Shown here piece by piece: positions 62,617 to 64,000 of a stretch of 64,000 nucleotides of DNA. Every line of letters begins with the position of its first letter. The first letter of the stretch is position 1. Source of the DNA: Deinococcus arcticus. GTDB taxonomy: Bacteria > Deinococcota > Deinococci > Deinococcales > Deinococcaceae. The stretch is taken from NCBI RefSeq assembly GCF_003028415.1, contig NZ_PYSV01000010.1, positions 1 through 64,000 of the forward strand, in the 5' to 3' direction. The translations under genes and the position numbers were made by a program. Below the pieces are notes generated by a model. That model was not told where the DNA came from and searched no databases. It was given only the letters and a program-made list of their open reading frames with translations.

Positions 62617-63186
62617 TCAGGTTTCGCTGAGTTCGCCCAGCGGCACCACCGCCGCCACATTGCCCACGATGCGGCCCGCGTGCCAGCGGGGCGTGCCCGT
62701 CACAATCACGTCCACCAGCACCCCGTCGGGCCGCCGCAGCCGCGTGCGGTACGACGAACTCTGGCCGCCCCGGCGCTCGGTGCGGGCCGCTTGCAGGCGG
62801 GCATGGTCCTCGGGCAGCGTGAATTCAAACGGGGTACGCCCCAGTACCCGCTCGGGCGCCACCCCCAGCATGCGGGCGTAGGCGCGGTTCACGTACACAA
62901 AGCGCCCGTCTTCATCGGTAACCGTCAGGCCGTGCTCCACGCTTTCCATCAGCTGCCGGGCAAAGGCCAGCTCTTCGCCGTAGGATTCCTGCAACAGGCG
63001 GTGGCCACGCACCATGCGCACCACGCGCGGGGCCAGCCACGCGGCAATCAGCTGCACGGCGATCAGGGGGGCCAGTACCCAGAAGGCCTCCGGGCGCGGC
63101 ACCAGCCACACCACCAGAAAACTGTCCAGCGCCAGCAGGGCGAACAGCATGTACGCCCAGCGCAGCTCCAGCTGGCCTGGTCTCAT
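62617..63186 (-). CDS. Membrane-anchored PAS-domain protein
   Basis: 189 residues. Two N-terminal membrane helices (about 10-30, 36-56), a short linker, then one PAS domain (about 75-180: LMESVEHGLTVTDEDGRFVYVNRAYARMLGVAPERVLGRTPFEFTLPEDH). There is no kinase, GGDEF or other output domain in the gene, and none is adjacent; it may be a signalling adaptor. Start ATG 63186. Confidence 0.82.
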   Translation of the reverse strand: MRPGQLELRWAYMLFALLALDSFLVVWLVPRPEAFWVLAPLIAVQLIAAWLAPRVVRMVRGHRLLQESYGEELAFARQLMESVEHGLTVTDEDGRFVYVNRAYARMLGVAPERVLGRTPFEFTLPEDHARLQAARTERRGGQSSSYRTRLRRPDGVLVDVIVTGTPRWHAGRIVGNVAAVVPLGELSET

Positions 63187-63291
63187 GCCTTAGGGTGCGC
63201 GGACCAGGGTTACAGGGCTCTTACAGAAGTCTGACTGAGGGCTGGGGCAGGTGCGGCAACGTGCAGCGCCGGGCCCCCCTACACTGGGGCC

Positions 63292-64000
63292 ATGGCTCGT
63301 CCGCGCCCGCAGGGGTTGATGCTGGCCCGCTCCACGGGGCTGGCGGCGGCGCTGCTGAGCCTGTCGCTGTGGGCCACGCTCCGGAGCGGGCCTGCGGAGC
63401 CTGTGGCCCTGATGCTGCTGGGCCTGCAGGCGCTGGCGGTGGCTGCGCTGTGGGGCCAGACGCTGGGCAGCCTCCTGCAGGCCTACTGGCCGGCGGCCCC
63501 CGGCACCCCGCCGGACCCGGCCCATCCCCAGGTGCGCCCGCCCCTGACGCGGCCGGTGGCCCGCCGGCTGGTCAACGTACCTGTGGGGCTTTGCCTGATG
63601 ACAGTGGCCGCCGCGTTGGTGCTGATTCGGCCGTGGACCGACCCAGCGGTGACGGCCCAGGCCACCGCCCTTAAACTCCGTGAGGTGTTGCAAAGCCGGG
63701 GCTGGCAACCCGTGGCCTGCCCACCTGCGCCCCATGCCTCCGAAGCCCCGGCCAGGTGTGTGGGCGTTATGGCCGATGGGCCGACAGCCTGGCCCCAGCT
63801 CCTGGCGGTACTCAACGACCAGTTCGGGTCTGTGAATGCCGAGCGGTCCCGGAACGGCGGCCTGATGATGGGAACTCTGCCGGTGCCCGTGACGCCTCCC
63901 CTGGGCCGTGGGGGTGGCGTGGAGGTCTCCTTCTTCGGTCTGACCTTCAGCCCTGAACAGCCCCCGTCATCCTCCCTGCAAGACTGGCTGGCGCAGCAGC
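63292..64000 (+). CDS. Hypothetical membrane protein, cut by the window end
   Basis: An open frame from ATG 63292 runs without stop to the window end (236 codons). It begins MARPRPQGLMLARSTGLAAA, with two membrane helices at about 14-32 and 40-62 and another at about 104-124, then an extracytoplasmic part with Cys (PVACPPAP, ARCVGV) and VEVSFFGLTFSPEQ. TACACT (63280-63285) lies 6 bases before the ATG. No family recognised; the C-terminus is missing. Confidence 0.75.
   Translation, partial: MARPRPQGLMLARSTGLAAALLSLSLWATLRSGPAEPVALMLLGLQALAVAALWGQTLGSLLQAYWPAAPGTPPDPAHPQVRPPLTRPVARRLVNVPVGLCLMTVAAALVLIRPWTDPAVTAQATALKLREVLQSRGWQPVACPPAPHASEAPARCVGVMADGPTAWPQLLAVLNDQFGSVNAERSRNGGLMMGTLPVPVTPPLGRGGGVEVSFFGLTFSPEQPPSSSLQDWLAQQ

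Overview
The window is high-GC chromosomal DNA from a member of Deinococcus (Deinococcota). The main evidence is: a 16S rRNA gene closed by its own terminator with no 23S behind it; a bacterial nitric oxide synthase; a PilB-type ATPase with three N-terminal MshEN-like units, as in Thermus PilF; a CbpA-like DnaJ without zinc finger; an HspR-type (HAIR) site in front of dnaK; and at least twenty genes whose start codon lies only 5-9 bases after a TANNNT -10 element, the leaderless layout known from Deinococcus. It looks like housekeeping chromosome. I see no insertion sequence, prophage, CRISPR array or replication origin.

Layout. 1-2030: 3' end of 16S rRNA, nos, and a Pro-Gly-Arg tRNA cluster. 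2107-4817: a UbiA-family prenyltransferase (probably menaquinone synthesis), two unknown genes and a class III nucleotide cyclase. 4863-7418: response regulator and histidine kinase. 7496-11789: argR, coaBC, phoU, phoR, phoB. 12049-17114: metK, coaD/rsmD, small Deinococcus genes, a GNAT enzyme and a histidine phosphatase. 17115-17757: a gene-free island of dispersed repeats. 17802-24163: rsfS/LCP/yqeK, the c-di-AMP pair cdaA-cdaR, a UPF0173 hydrolase and a hexapeptide acyltransferase. 24294-28832: pilT, pilB and a YqeG-like phosphatase. 28829-34597: pgeF, fabI, an isochorismatase-fold pseudoenzyme, an M42 peptidase, an IclR regulator and a dynamin-like GTPase. 34804-39091: a four-gene minor pilin operon. 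39150-42116: obg, a membrane protein, rpmA, rplU. 42529-46753: DUF1232 protein, lipoprotein, a third two-component pair and a nucleotidyltransferase. 46873-48413: seven-iron-type ferredoxin and corA with a long leader. 48773-53531: DoxX protein, rph, murI, a MazG-like protein, an aminotransferase and fba. 53967-57974: secreted protein, modular subtilase, CBS protein. 58042-62385: the heat-shock operon dnaK-grpE-(VF530/ankyrin fusion)-dnaJ. The window ends with a PAS protein and a membrane protein cut by the edge.

How genes work together. pilT, pilB and the minor pilins belong to one type IV pilus/competence machine split over two loci. coaBC and coaD are two steps of coenzyme A synthesis. phoB-phoR-phoU form a phosphate-response unit with a candidate Pho box before phoB. 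dnaK, grpE, dnaJ and the fusion gene share a sigma70-type promoter overlapped by an HspR-type operator.

Most unusual points: (i) the corA leader carries two short overlapping ORFs, the first starting with a Pro/acid-rich peptide resembling the Mg2+-sensing leader peptide MgtL; (ii) two families of short intergenic repeats with terminal inverted repeats, found singly and as a composite; (iii) a CoaBC protein with no cysteine at all although the family's decarboxylase uses one; (iv) a perfect hairpin that buries the start codon of the VF530/ankyrin gene inside the heat-shock operon.
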